64,000 bases of DNA from Ditylenchus dipsaci (taxonomy: Eukaryota; Nematoda; Chromadorea; Rhabditida; Anguinidae): positions 1-64,000 of the forward strand of contig SADC01000297.1 of assembly GCA_004194705.1 (NCBI GenBank), written 5' to 3'. Of this stretch, positions 47,268 to 59,900 are shown one piece after another (position 1 is the stretch's first letter; each line of letters begins with the position of its first letter). Both the position numbers and the translations under genes were made by a program. The notes below the pieces were generated by a model, which did no database searches, was not told the origin of the DNA, and saw only the letters and a program-made list of their open reading frames with translations.

Positions 47268-48042
47268 CAAAAACTTTTTTATTTTTGCAATAAATTAATT
47301 TCATATACATCTTAGTAGAGTTTGGATATTTTTGATCTAAATTTGACCCAAGCATAACAATTTTTGAATTCATAACCTGATAACGTCTTAATAATGTCAT
47401 ATTTTTTTCAAATAAGCAGTACAATCCAAAGTTTTACGTAGCTTTGCTTCAAGAAATATAGTCGAGCCTCGATTTGACGAAGACAACAACCAAAACTGGA
47501 AAAAAATTTCAAATACTGGATTTAAAAATATGGTCAAGCCAGTTTCAGAACTAAATTTTTAGGGTTTCGTCAAGTCAAAACTCAACTGTGGTAATGTTGA
47601 GTTAGAGTACCAGATCGAAATACCAAGCGATTCCTGCAAGTAGGACCAGCACTTCTATAGTTGAAGAAAGTCTATCTGAATTCTCTGTTACAAAAAAGAC
47701 CAAGTTCAGCAATTCAATGCTCAAGTAGCCAAAAGTATAAACGAACCATCAACACTTGATCCTACCACCTAATCCAGTACATAACGCCGAACCAGAGGCC
47801 CAGCTATCCAAAATTTTGATAAAACACTCCGAAGAGGTTTGTCTCGAATAGAAACCTTTTAGGATTCTAATTGAACCGAGTTACCAGTGAACTTTTGAGT
47901 ATCAATAGTTTTCGCTGATCTACAGCTAGCTGGGTTTGATGCCTTATCATAAGGTTAGAGACCAAATTACTCTTTGCTATATCAAAATTGACTCAAAATA
48001 AGCAAACACTACAAGCAACTATGTTTACCCTATTTTCTCGAT

Positions 48043-48280
48043 TATTTTTCGGTAAAGGGACGTTTCAGCACTTTTTTCAAATGAAAAAAAGTGCTGAAAG
48101 GCAAAAAGTGATTTTTTTGGAAAAAATTGCCTTGGTCCCCCTGTGTTTTGAAACCTTGCTTATTGGTGGTTTCAAAACCACAGGGGGGACCAAGGCAATT
48201 TTTTCAAAAAATCACTTTTTGCCTTTCAGCACTTTTTTCATTTGAAAAAAAGTGCTGAAACGTTCACGCACCTATTTTTC
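48043..48280. mobile_element. Hairpin insertion in unit 11 spacer
   Basis: Element 48051-48272, the same insertion site and TATTTTTC flanks as in unit 10; differs by small indels in the T/A and C runs. Confidence 0.88.
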
Positions 48281-48696
48281 AACCATTAAAAAATCAGAAA
48301 TTCTGAGGCTGATTTCGAGATTTTCGGGTACTCAACGAAAATCTGAAAAGTGGAATCAGGAGTGCTCGCGCTAATCAAAAAAACGCAAAAAACAGATTTG
48401 CAAAATGTTTGCTTTAGGCTGAGATATAAGGTCCATATGGTGGGGGGTTCATTAGAAAGTGGGGATTCATAGAGGAAATACGGTAACCTATTATCTCTAA
48501 TAAAGCGGCACACCCCTGATTCAAAGAAGGTGCTTGAAGAAAAGTTTATGCCGCCGCTCTATTAGAGCAAATACGGTTCGATATGCCAACCAATCATTTT
48601 CCAATAACAATCTAATTATTCCTCCTTTTTCTATAAACATAATAACTTAACTTTGAATGACCAAATTATTATGTTTGAGATTTTCACAAAATTTAT

Positions 48697-48791
48697 GCAC
48701 TGCCGCTAAAGGCAATGCTTTCCAAAATTTTCTATTCCACCGCTATTTTGGGCGGAAACATTGAAGTACCTCTAATTTGGGTAATTAAACC
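48697..48791 (-). ncRNA. SL RNA gene, unit 12
   Basis: Majority leader form; all core elements intact. Confidence 0.92.
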
Positions 48792-48936
48792 AAAAAAGTA
48801 AGCTTCAAACAGCATTTCCTAGAAAATATAATGCAACAAAGAGATAGTGTGCACCCGCTAGCTGTCAAATATGAAGCAGACACAGAAAATAAAAAATACA
48901 AGAAAAGATGTGTTTCAGTCCTTCTTCTCTTTCATC

Positions 48937-49055
48937 GCTTACGACCATACCACGTTGAAAGTACGCCATCCCGTCCGATCTGGCAATGTCAAGCAACGTT
49001 GGGCTCGACTAGTACTTGGATCGGAGACGTCCTGGGAATCTCGGGTGTTGTAAGC
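48937..49055 (+). rRNA. 5S rRNA gene, unit 12
   Basis: Same sequence as unit 1 by eye. Last full unit before the truncated one. Confidence 0.96.
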
Positions 49056-49830
49056 CAAAAACTTTTTTATTTTTGCAATAAATTAATTTCATATACATCT
49101 TAGTAGAGTTTGGATATTTTTGATCTAAATTTGACCCAAGCATAACAATTTTTGAATTCATAACCTGATAACGTCTTAATAATGTCATATTTTTTTCAAA
49201 TAAGCAGTACAATCCAAAGTTTTACGTAGCTTTGCTTCAAGAAATATAGTCGAGCCTCGATTTGACGAAGACAACAACCAAAACTGGAAAAAAATTTCAA
49301 ATACTGGATTTAAAAATATGGTCAAGCCAGTTTCAGAACTAAATTTTTAGGGTTTCGTCAAGTCAAAACTCAACTGTGGTAATGTTGAGTTAGAGTACCA
49401 GATCGAAATACCAAGCGATTCCTGCAAGTAGGACCAGCACTTCTATAGTTGAAGAAAGTCTATCTGAATTCTCTGTTACAAAAAAGACCAAGTTCAGCAA
49501 TTCAATGCTCAAGTAGCCAAAAGTATAAACGAACCATCAACACTTGATCCTACCACCTAATCCAGTACATAACGCCGAACCAGAGGCCCAGCTATCCAAA
49601 ATTTTGATAAAACACTCCGAAGAGGTTTGTCTCGAATAGAAACCTTTTAGGATTCTAATTGAACCGAGTTACCAGTGAACTTTTGAGTATCAATAGTTTT
49701 CGCTGATCTACAGCTAGCTGGGTTTGATGCCTTATCATAAGGTTAGAGACCAAATTACTCTTTGCTATATCAAAATTGACTCAAAATAAGCAAACACTAC
49801 AAGCAACTATGTTTACCCTATTTTCTCGAT

Positions 49831-50075
49831 TATTTTTCGGTAAAGGGACGTTTCAGCACTTTTTTTCAAATGAAAAAAAGTGCTGAAAGGCAAAAAGTGA
49901 TTTTTTTGGAAAAAATTGCCTTGGTCCCCCCTGTTGTTTTGAAACCTTGCTTATTGGTGGTTTCAAAACCACAGGGGGGACCAAGGCAATTTTTTTCAAA
50001 AAAAATCACTTTTTGCCTTTCAGCACTTTTTTTCATTTGAAAAAAAGTGCTGAAACGTTCACGCACCTATTTTTC
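49831..50075. mobile_element. Hairpin insertion in unit 12 spacer
   Basis: Element 49839-50067, third copy at the homologous site, with TATTTTTC on both sides. Confidence 0.88.
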
Positions 50076-50460
50076 AACCATTAAAAAATCAGAAAATTCT
50101 GAGGCTGATTTCGAGATTTTCGGGTACTCAACGAAAATCTGAAAAGTGGAATCAGGAGTGCTCGCGCTAATCAAAAAAACGCAAAAAACAGATTTGCAAA
50201 ATGTTTGCTTTAGGCTGAGATATAAGGTCCATATGGTGGGGGGTTCATTAGAAAGTGGGGGATTCATAGAGGAAATACGGTAACCTATTATCTCTAATAA
50301 AGCGGCACACCCCTGATTCAAAGAAGGTGCTTGAAGAAAAGTTTATGCCGCCGCTCTATTAGAGCAAATACGGTTCGATATGCCAACCAATCATTTTCCA
50401 ATAACAATCTAATTATTCCTCCTTTTTCTATAAACATAATAACTTAACTTTGAATGACCA

Positions 50461-50940
50461 TTTACTTTGTTCAGAAAATACTCGTTTTGAAAAGTTATCA
50501 TTTTGATAAGATAAGATAAAGGCTTATTTGTTTTTTTTTGAATAGAACATTTCTGAGGCACAGTCCACTCTTTTTCCACCACAGGTTGGCCATGGCATAT
50601 TTTTGCAGTAAATTTCATTCTTCTAATCTCTACACATAATTGCTCGTTCGTATCTATAATTGTGTCCAAATAGTAAATGGATGCATATTTGACTTGTTTA
50701 GTTCAAAAATCAGTGAAATTAGGCGGTTGTTGGCTATTTTTTTTTAAAAAGTCGACTCTTTTTTATCACGAACTGTTCCCTTAACGAACCTCTGAGGCCT
50801 GTCCCTAGGGATTTTATTATAGAGAGCGGAGTCTGTGTTATTTTTCCAGTAAGCTCAGCAATCATCCAGGAAAATCAGAGACGGTATTAAGTTATCAACG
50901 TATTTTATTCCACGTCACATTTTCAATTTCAAAATACTCT
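50461..50940. other. Array-GILT junction and 3' flank
   Basis: Array homology stops at 50460. The flank has a minus-strand frame (50461-50669) with no known domain. It lies between the truncated unit and the GILT polyadenylation signal. Confidence 0.4.
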
Positions 50941-50946
50941 TTTATT
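50941..50946 (-). promoter_or_regulatory. Polyadenylation signal of the GILT-like gene
   Basis: AATAAA on the minus strand, 28 bp after the GILT stop codon. Confidence 0.65.
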
Positions 50947-50974
50947 CAAATTCAATTTCTCCGAATTTTCAGTT

Positions 50975-53900
50975 TCAATTAGCAAGACAGGCGGAAAACG
51001 GCGGCATAGCTGCTTGCAGCTTAGTATTGCCCAACATTGGACTGCCACAAGCCTCTGGGCGTTTGTCACCGACATACCACTGGCATATAGCTGAAGGCAA
51101 CTGGCGCTGCAGGCTTTGTTGACTTTTGATAGAGACATTGTTGAAGAGAAGCCAGGGCACAAACTCGTGCTCGTCCGGCCACACTGACATGGTTCTTTCA
51201 GCAGCTTGCAATTGCAAGGTTTGGCCTAGATCACCATTGGTGCAGTGCCTGCAATATATGAAAAATATAGCATTGTACTATAATCTGTCTTTATACAGTC
51301 AATTTGACTGTATATCAAAATTTGACCGAGTCAAATTTTGATATCGTTAACAGCATTTTAAGCTTGCACCCCGCCGGTCTCCGATTCTTGTTCTTCAGAC
51401 GATCGGAAAAAGCATGCAAGTATTTAAAAATGACTAGGAAAACCTGGTGAGTTTCAGAAAACTCGTACTTAATAAATCTAGCAGGGTTTGTTAGGATTAT
51501 GTATCAATATTAGATTGTAACTTTTTATTGGTTTTCATTCCAATTCTGAAACCTAATCAAAATTTATTGCAGTTTTTATAGCTTAAAGAATTTTAGACCC
51601 AGCAGGAAGTGTCAAGAGAGAAACCTGTAATGACTGTTCATTACAGGCATACCAATGATGTTGATTACAAATACGGCTCGTGATTAAAAATTGTTAGATC
51701 TGGATAGAGAATGATTTCGAGAGGCGGGCACGTAATCAGTTACATTTTGACAGCATTTATATTTTCGACTGCACAATGGCTTGTTCACGTTGTTCGAGTT
51801 AGAGTTTGAAACAGAGTTAAGGCTTGTTTCCAATGAGCGGATTTTACCTTCACTCTCACTCTTCATTGGGTACACGAAAATTCTTTCACTCTCACTCTGA
51901 CTTTGACTCTCCTTTCACTTTCACCCTCAGTGTGTACCCAATGTGAGAGTGAGAGTGAAAGGCAGACTGAGAGTGAGAGTGAATGGCAACTTTTATAAGA
52001 CTTGAAACTGAAAAAGACTGAGAGTGAGAGGCAGACTGAGAGTAAAAATTTTCGACTTTTTTTATTTATTTATTTTTTCTCTTTGTATCTCCTGGTATGT
52101 TTCTTCACATAAACCTACCTAGGCAAGTCAAGCCTCATTATATTTTAGTCTGAAGCAACCAAACCAAGTGGTCGACCACTTGGATCAAAAACTTTTTTTT
52201 ACTTTTTTCGCGTTCCAAAATCTGTTTTCTGGATTGATTCGGGGACGCTGAAGATGGTTTTACAGTAGCAAAATAACATTTTCTCGGGTATTTTTTGAGT
52301 TTTAGCTAATAATTGATTTTACCAAAATCAGTTATTCTATAAAACTAAAAAAATACCCGAGAAAATGTTATTTTGCTACTGTCAAACCATCATCAGCATA
52401 CCCGAATTAGTCCAGAAAATAGGTTTTGTAACCCGAACAACGTGAAAAAATTTTTTTTTGTTGTGCGCAACTGTGAAGTGATCGCTTGACCCAAAGTGCT
52501 GGTCATGGACGATTTTGAATTGGGAGCCTTCTGGGAAATAATTACGTTATTTTGATAGCTAAAATTAGTCAAAATCGTGACACAAAATACATAGGCACAA
52601 TTTGAAATTGGCACAAACAGAAGAGGCACAAATTGAATTGGCACAATTTGAAAAGGGCACAAACTGCAGGGGCACAAACCAAAAAGGCACAATTTGATTC
52701 GACACAATCTAAAATGGCACATCTCTCTCCTTCCCGAAAATTTGTGAGTGAGACTGAAAAAAGTCTTTGGATACACTGAAAGTGAGAGTGAGAGTCAAAA
52801 AAAACTCATTGGGTACACTGAAAGTCAGAGTGAGAGTGCAAGTGAGAGTGAAAGTAAGACTGAAAGGCAATTTTTTCCTGTTGAGTACACACTGAGAGTG
52901 AGAGTGAAAGTGCTAGGCAGACTGAGAGTGAGAGTAAAAGGAAAATCCGCTCATTGGAAACAGGGCTTTAGAGTTCGGATCAGAGGTATTCACGTAACTA
53001 AAAAACCCGAACTTTAACTCGAACTCTAACTTGAACAATATGACCAAGCCCAAAGACTGGTATTAAAAATGTCATTTCACATTTAAACTATCGGATTGGA
53101 ACTAAATTTTTGCGTGAAAGGGCGATTGCCGTCTACGACAACGATTTCCCCCACCAATTCGAATTTTTTTCCTAATCATTAGATTACGTACGAATTTTTC
53201 AACTTGGTTTTTAACAAAATTACGCCTAAAATCAAGTTCTAGGCTTACTTTTGCTATGAACCAAACTAAAAACTTGGTACAGGAGTTCAATGATTAGGCA
53301 AAAAAATAAGATATGCGGGGACATTTCGAAACAGGTGTCAATGGCGCTTTAAGTTAATTTATGGTTTAGATCTATTGTGGCATTTGAATGACAGCACCCC
53401 AAGTCAACCCCCTCGCCCGTAAAAAGTATTTTCTTTAAGCTAACTCTTTACATCTAAGCCCAAGCCTAAACCTCACCTAGGCTAAATCTAGACTACCGTA
53501 TTTTCTCTATTAAACCCCATGGGGCATTTTTTTCAACCACTAAAATCAGAAAAATTTGAGGTCGATTTCGAGATTTTCGGGTACTCAACCAAAATCTGAA
53601 AGGTGGAATCAGAAGTGCTAGTGCTAATCAATAAAACGCGAAAAAACAGATTTGCAAAATGTTTGCTCTAGGCTGAGATATAAGGTCCATATGGTCGAAG
53701 ATTATTAGAGAGTGAGGGTTTATTAGAGAGTAGGCGATTAATAGAAAAAATATGGTAAGTTAGCACACTACGCTAAAAAAAGTCAAGGGAACCCAAAATA
53801 GAACGCTTAAAAATAGAACGGGAAGAGGGAGGGGTGGATTTGCACTTAGGCTTTTATGGCTTGTTCACGTTGTCAGAGTTAGAGTTCGAGTTCGAGTTAG

Positions 53901-56900
53901 AGTTCGAGTTAGAGTTAGAGTTCGGGTAAGAGGTGTTCATGCACTCAAAAACCCGAACTCAAACTCTAACTCTAACTCGATGGTGTTCACGTACATCGAG
54001 TTAGAGTTAGAGGTCGAGCTTGAAAATGTTCATGTATATAGCTTAGATAGCTCAGAATCTTACTCCAAAGCCGTCTAAAGCCACTGAAAGTTAGTTTTTA
54101 GGAGGTTTACTAAAATAAAATCCAAGTTATATGCATGAACACCTTCAAATCCAACCTCGAACTCTAACTCTATCTCTAGGTACATGAACACCCTCGAGTT
54201 AGAGTTAGAGTTTGAGTTCGAGTTAGAGTTAGAGTTAGGATCAGAGGTGTTCACGTAACCAAAATCCCGAACTCTAACTCTAACTCGAACTCTAACTCTA
54301 ACAACGTGAACAAGCCATTACGGTTTTCATTGTATGACTATACCTCGGACAGAGTAAAATTTGATCATAACATTAAAAGTGAATTATTTGATAGGTTTCA
54401 TATTCAAAACATTGATTATACGGATTTCGATTCTAAACCCATTCAAGAGCTTCACATTATCATTATAAATGCCAATCATAAAGTAAAACTGTGAAAATCT
54501 TTTACGCAGAAATTTTCCTGACTACCTAGTCCCAGCTCACCAAATTTATTCCACATAAAGCTGAAAAATTAGCAAATATGTGGAGGGAGGCTAATTAAAA
54601 AACAAAGTAATTGACTTTACTTGATACGTTTCACAATTAAAATTGTAACGATAAAATTATTTTGCATGCATACGTACAGTTGGCATAGTTTTGATCTTTA
54701 TTCAACCCAAGAATAATAGTTTTTGGATGCATAGCCTCACAAAGATTACTATTTTGAATAGATAATCGGTGAAATCCAAATTTTTACGCAGCTTTTTTCT
54801 AATTCAAAAAAATCCAAGTTGTCCAGTATTGGCTAATCACAAAAAGTAATCACAAAAAAATTAGGCTGTGGCTTGTTAAGGACAAATTTTTCAATAATAT
54901 TATCTGTGGGAAGAAACCTGGATATATTGTGACTTGATAAAATAGGGGGTTAAAGCGACAGGGTGGCGTGAATTTTTTGTTAATTGGTTTAGAACGAAAC
55001 TTTTTATTGACTTGTGGTTGCTATCCGGGTGGTGTCCTTAGCCGGCTGACTTCAGCCGGCTAAGTCTTAACTCAGCCATCAGCCAGCTGAGGCTAATGGC
55101 TGAGTTAAAAATTCGTGCCTGACTGAGGCTGAGGCTATGGCTGAGATAAAATGTAAAAGGTAAAACGGCTGGACTGAGGCTAATGTTTGAGCTAAAATTT
55201 TGGCCTGGCTGACGGCTGAGGTGAACGTTTTCCAACTCAGCCGGCGGAATGTAAAAGGTGAAACGACTGAGGCTATGGCTGAGCTGAAATTTTTGACCTG
55301 GCTGACGGCTGAGGTTGGGGACGATTTTCCCAACTCAGCCGGCAATGGCTGAGTGCTGAGGTAATCGTCAAGTATACCACCCTGGTTGCGATCTTTTCTG
55401 TTTGATAGCCTTGAGAGGCCGTTTTGGTTTGGTACTATGTTTGTATTTGGACGTTTAAATTTTCGAAAGAAAAAGTTTGATTTATGTCAAAAATATAGTC
55501 ATCGATTTTTGTCTAAAATTCGACCTTTTTATTCAGGAGAGCAAGGTGTATGTCTGTTTTAAAGGTATTCTACCGTGTTTTTTCAACTAGAGCTAAGCGA
55601 AAAAAATTCTTAATTGCATTTAGTTCAATATTCTACATAGGCTTAGATCTAACTTCCGCATTCGAACCACACATAGAGCTATGTGTTGCGATCAGTAAAC
55701 TATCTATTAACTCAAGTGATATTTTTGTGGTTAAAAATCAAAATGTCAAAATACACCAAACAAACAGTCGCTCGAGGGCAATCAAACAAAAAGAGAAGCA
55801 GTCAATCAAAAGTTTTGTTTTTACCAATTTTACAATTAAGAAAAATTTGTGCCACCCTTTACAACTCGATACTAAAAAAGTGAAATTGATTCCAAGATGT
55901 CCGGCATCTAATTTTGATTTTAGAACCGGCAATCAATTCCACTCAAATTTTATAGTATCAAATAATAATTTCGACCATGATGTTATAGGAACAGAATTTA
56001 ACGAGATTTTATTTTATATATGACACTGTTAAATTATTTTTGATCTGAACGAATTCCAGCTCTATTTACATAATAACTGCCCGACGTTTAAAAAATCCTG
56101 CTTCTGAAACTTATCATTAGCTGATGAGCATGACTTGTGCGGGTTATTTTCGAAATGCGTAAAATAATAAATTTCATTCTGAACCTTACTGAATTTGATC
56201 ATAGATGTGTGGCACGGTGTGGAACTTGACGTAGCACTTTTTAGCCGCTTTTTCCAGCTCCACCTCATTGCGCAACAAAGACTCAAGGCAATATATGAAG
56301 GGAAGGCTTCGGGCATGAAATGAATGGCACATGACTCGTATTTGTTTATCTAAACATAAGCAGTTTTAAAGTAAGCAATTTCTAGTTCAAAAAATAACAA
56401 CTTTGGCAAAAGGTCAAGAAATCTTTGAAATAGGAATTTTAAAGTGTGTTTTGCTAGAATTTGTCTACTAACTTTGCATTCCTCTTCTCCATGTTGGCAA
56501 GTGATTGATTTGTTGTTGTTCTGAACCTTTTTCTACTAAAAAACTTTTTGAAAAAAGCAAATATACCAATCGAGCATTTCCATACGGCACCAATTCAATG
56601 TTCACAAATCCTTGAAACTTAGTGTAGACATTTCGGTACAGCTCGTCCACAATCAGGACATGCAGCCAGGGCACAAACCTAACAGTGAGTGAATTTACAA
56701 TCGATTTATAGATAGCTGGAACTTTCTTCGACACTTAGAGTGACCCAATGGATATGGATTTTATTTATTTATTTACCAACGCTTTTAGTGACTTTTCAGA
56801 GTTAGAATTCATGGTGAATCAGATGAAAATTTTAACAAACTAAAATCAATACAGAAAAACAAGGTAGCTAGCGAAAGTTTGAACAAGGAAGGATAAAATG

Positions 56901-59900
56901 TTTTGAGGAGTAGGATTTCGGTATTATTGTGGCACTGAGATTTTTTAGCAGTTTTAATTTACATGATCATTTACAGTCATATACTGAAAATAACGCCAAG
57001 AAGCAGGGCTACATTTTGTTCCAGAACAATATCAAAATTTTTGGTGACAACCCTGGGTGGGAGTGCATGGAATTGGAAATCGTTGGATGTTTTTTTAATT
57101 TTAGCTTCAACTTCAAACTAACTTCCTTCTGTTTGATAGCTTAAATGAAAGCCTAGATTCTTGGCCACATTTCGGTATATAAAAAGTGTGACTTCTAAAA
57201 AAAGTCAGAAAATTTCAATGTAACTAATCAAAGAAAACCCTGAAAACTTAGCATTTTAATTTAGCCTACTTCAGCCTGAATACAAGCTTCAGTAGGTGTA
57301 AAAGCATACTCTTATAATCTTGTTGGATAGTCAAGAGTGTGAGGATCATTTTGACACTAAACTTGTAAATAAAAGGAGAGAAAAAGTGTGCACCAGTGGT
57401 AGTCAAACCTGTGACTTAGGCACTGCGTGTATGAAGTATACCTCACCCTTTAAAACTATTACCAACTAGTATTTAGGTACCCTGAACTAATAATATAGTT
57501 GGTTCTAAATGGCGGAATCTGTATTTTGAGAGATTGAGCCGATCGAAAAGGGATTCTGATGCGCGCAATCTAATTTTCGCAAAAAAGTTTACTCCCCTTA
57601 AATAAATCCCCAAAAACAAACTTGGTCACTTTGGGTGGGGTTCTGAGCAAACCAAGTCCTTTTCTGACCATAAAATTTGAATTTCCGCAAAATTTTAAAA
57701 TCTTCAGGCAGAAAAATTAGAAAAAAAAAGAAATTTACCGGCAAAAACGAATATTCTACGCTCATTCGAAATCTACAGGCAAAAAGAAATATGCGATGGT
57801 CGAAAACGAGTATTATACGCACAAAAAAATATTATCCAGAAAGAATACGATTTGCACCAAAAAGAATTGGATTTGCACCAAAAAGAAAATTATTTGCACC
57901 AAAAAAAATTCAATTTGCACCAAAAGAATTAAATTTGCACCAAAAAGAAAATTATTTGCACCAAAAAAAAATTCAATTTGCACCAAAAAGAAAATTATTT
58001 GCACCAAAAAAATTCAATTTGCACCACGGCCATTTGCACCAAAATAAAATCTTTTTGCACCAAAATAAAATCTTTTTGCACCAAAAAAGATCTAATTTGC
58101 ACCAAATTTTTTTTGCACCAAAATAAAATCTTTTTGCACCAAAAAGAAATTTTTTGCACAAAAAAAAATCCATATCCTGACCCAATCAGTGAGGTACGTT
58201 AGACAAACCAGAAGAAATTAATGCTCTAAGAAATAGTTCAATTTCACTCTGTAATGGGTTGCAAAAATTTTATATATATTTTGTAACAGAAAATCGTCGA
58301 ATTGTTTCGAAACTGAATTTTCATTTTCTGGACAAAGTTGAAATTTGAACACTATCAAATAGTTTAGCTACTGTTGTTCTGGACCTATCACTCGATGGGA
58401 TAGGTCTTTGTTATTGTTCTTTTCGTTAGTTTTTATGCTAAAGCTGAGGTGAAAGTAGGCCAACGTATGTTAGGAGTCCTAACTTAGGACGAACTTTTAC
58501 TAGGGTTGGCGTCCTTTTTCCTTCTTCATTTTAAATGTGTAACCTGTCAAAATATCTTATTCGAATTTTATCAACCCAAAATCATGGCCTAAATTTCTTC
58601 AACGCATAAATTTCTTTGCAACCCATCACAATAAAAATTCAGCGCTTTAATAGACTACATTTAATAGACTCAGTAGATAGACTTAAAAGACTACAGGTCG
58701 CAAATTTATTTTAACAAGAAAGTGTCAGTTAAATGTGGTTAATCTGCAGTCGGCGTCACATAGAGTCTATTTTTGCCATGGCCCGAGTTGAAAAACATGG
58801 TGACGTAGCTAAGAAAAGTGGTTCCTGTATTATTCCCTTCCCTTCTCAATACAGTCCTTAATTCCTTTCAAAACTACTTTTCTGGTCCTTTTATGTTACT
58901 TAAGAATGAATTTACTTAAGAATGAATTTTGACCACTCCCGAAAATCTTGATTTTCTATTACAGAGTAGCGTCGAAAAGTTTTACAGGGTGTAGCAAGCA
59001 TTTCTGGATTTTTCAAATGCCCCCATCAGAAAAAAAGTCAAACAGTGTTCACACAGCTATATTCACACGTTTGGTACCATCCTTGGAACCTTATGAAAAA
59101 AAGGTCAAAATTTTTTATAGGTTGCAAGCAATAGATTTTTATGCTTTTGAATAAAAAGTCCTAACTCAAAATAAATAAATGTTTAACCTATCTCCGAAGA
59201 GTTTGCCGGTGAACTTCTCCCTGCGGTAAAAAAAATTTAGGGGCGAACAAGGCAAAATAAGAATTTTACCGGTGAATTCATTTAATTCTTGGCTCGTATC
59301 TGTACTTTTGTACTACAGTCAACTCCCGATTTAGTGTACACCGGATTTAGTGTACACCTCGGTTTAGTGTACACCTGGATTAAATCATTTTGGCCGGTGG
59401 TTAATTAAAATGACTAGAATGAACCGTCGATTTAGTGTACACTTGATTTAGTGTACACCTGGAGCCGGTCCCAGGGTGTACACTAAATCGGGAGTTGACT
59501 GTATGCACTATTTATTTGTACTTAAATGTACTTTTTTCAACTTTTCACATGCTGACCCTGGTTTTAAAACACGTACATACTAAATGTGAGCATTTAACTA
59601 ATGAAAATTAGCCAAAGAGGGTAGTGAGGTATGTGTGGATTGAGAACCTTAACTCTGCTCAGAAAATGTCGCAGGACAAAAAAAGTTATTTATCTAATTA
59701 GCTAAACCAAGCCTTACCTTCGTACAGCAATGTCAACTGTATGGGTTTGTTGTGACTGGCAGTCTTGTATTTTCCGCAAAGCTCTTCAAAACACACTCCT
59801 TAGCCAGTTTGTCACAGGAGCACCACAAAGAGGGTGCACTCGAGCACAGTCCACACCTCCATGACCTTCAGCAACGCTCACATCATTGCCACCACCTTCC

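Larger units (their letters stand above)
30929..50460 (+). repeat. Tandem array of 5S rRNA / SL RNA units
   Basis: Unit starts (GAAAAGTTTATGCC): 30929, 32486, 34046, 35606, 37166, 38725, 40284, 41843, 43402, 44965, 46752, 48539 and 50336. Period 1557-1563, or 1787-1797 where a hairpin is inserted. Each full unit has an SL RNA gene (-) at offset 158-252 and a 5S gene (+) at offset 398-516. The thirteenth unit ends after about 125 bp at 50460, before the SL gene. Units look near-identical by eye, differing mainly by one-base indels in G and A runs. The same linkage of 5S and SL1 genes is known in Caenorhabditis and other nematodes. Confidence 0.96.
51821..52967. mobile_element. Element with GAGAGTGAGAGTGA arms
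   Basis: GGCTTGTTTCCAATGAGCGG at the left and its inverse CCGCTCATTGGAAACAGGGC at the right. Subterminal 200-bp arms are tandem CACTCTCACTCT on both strands, interleaved with GGGTACAC motifs. The interior holds the palindrome at 52193-52459 and a GGCACAAATTTGAA minisatellite at 52590-52725. Confidence 0.7.
51775..53050. mobile_element. Foldback element, GAGTTCGAG family, copy 2 (GILT intron 4)
   Basis: Left AATGGCTTGTTCACGTTGTT then GAGTTAGAGTTTG; right inverse CTCTAACTTGAACAATATGA and CCAAGCC. Another repeat-armed element lies inside it (next entry). Confidence 0.6.

Noticed and set aside
31167..49212. Repeated 60-108 residue open frames in each array unit
   Set aside because: They lie across the 5S gene, the SL gene and spacer in several frames on both strands. 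They recur only because the units recur and have no domain or codon signal.
54957..55386. CAGGGTGGCGTGAATTTTT at 54959 as left end of the 55.0-55.4 kb element
   Set aside because: The inverted right end aligns better with CGGGTGGTGTCC at 55026, which also gives the matching GTTGC-ATC flanks.
57796..58202. Proteins with FAPKK- or ICTKK-type repeats
   Set aside because: All frames of both strands stay open because the DNA is a TTTGCACCAAAAAG tandem repeat.
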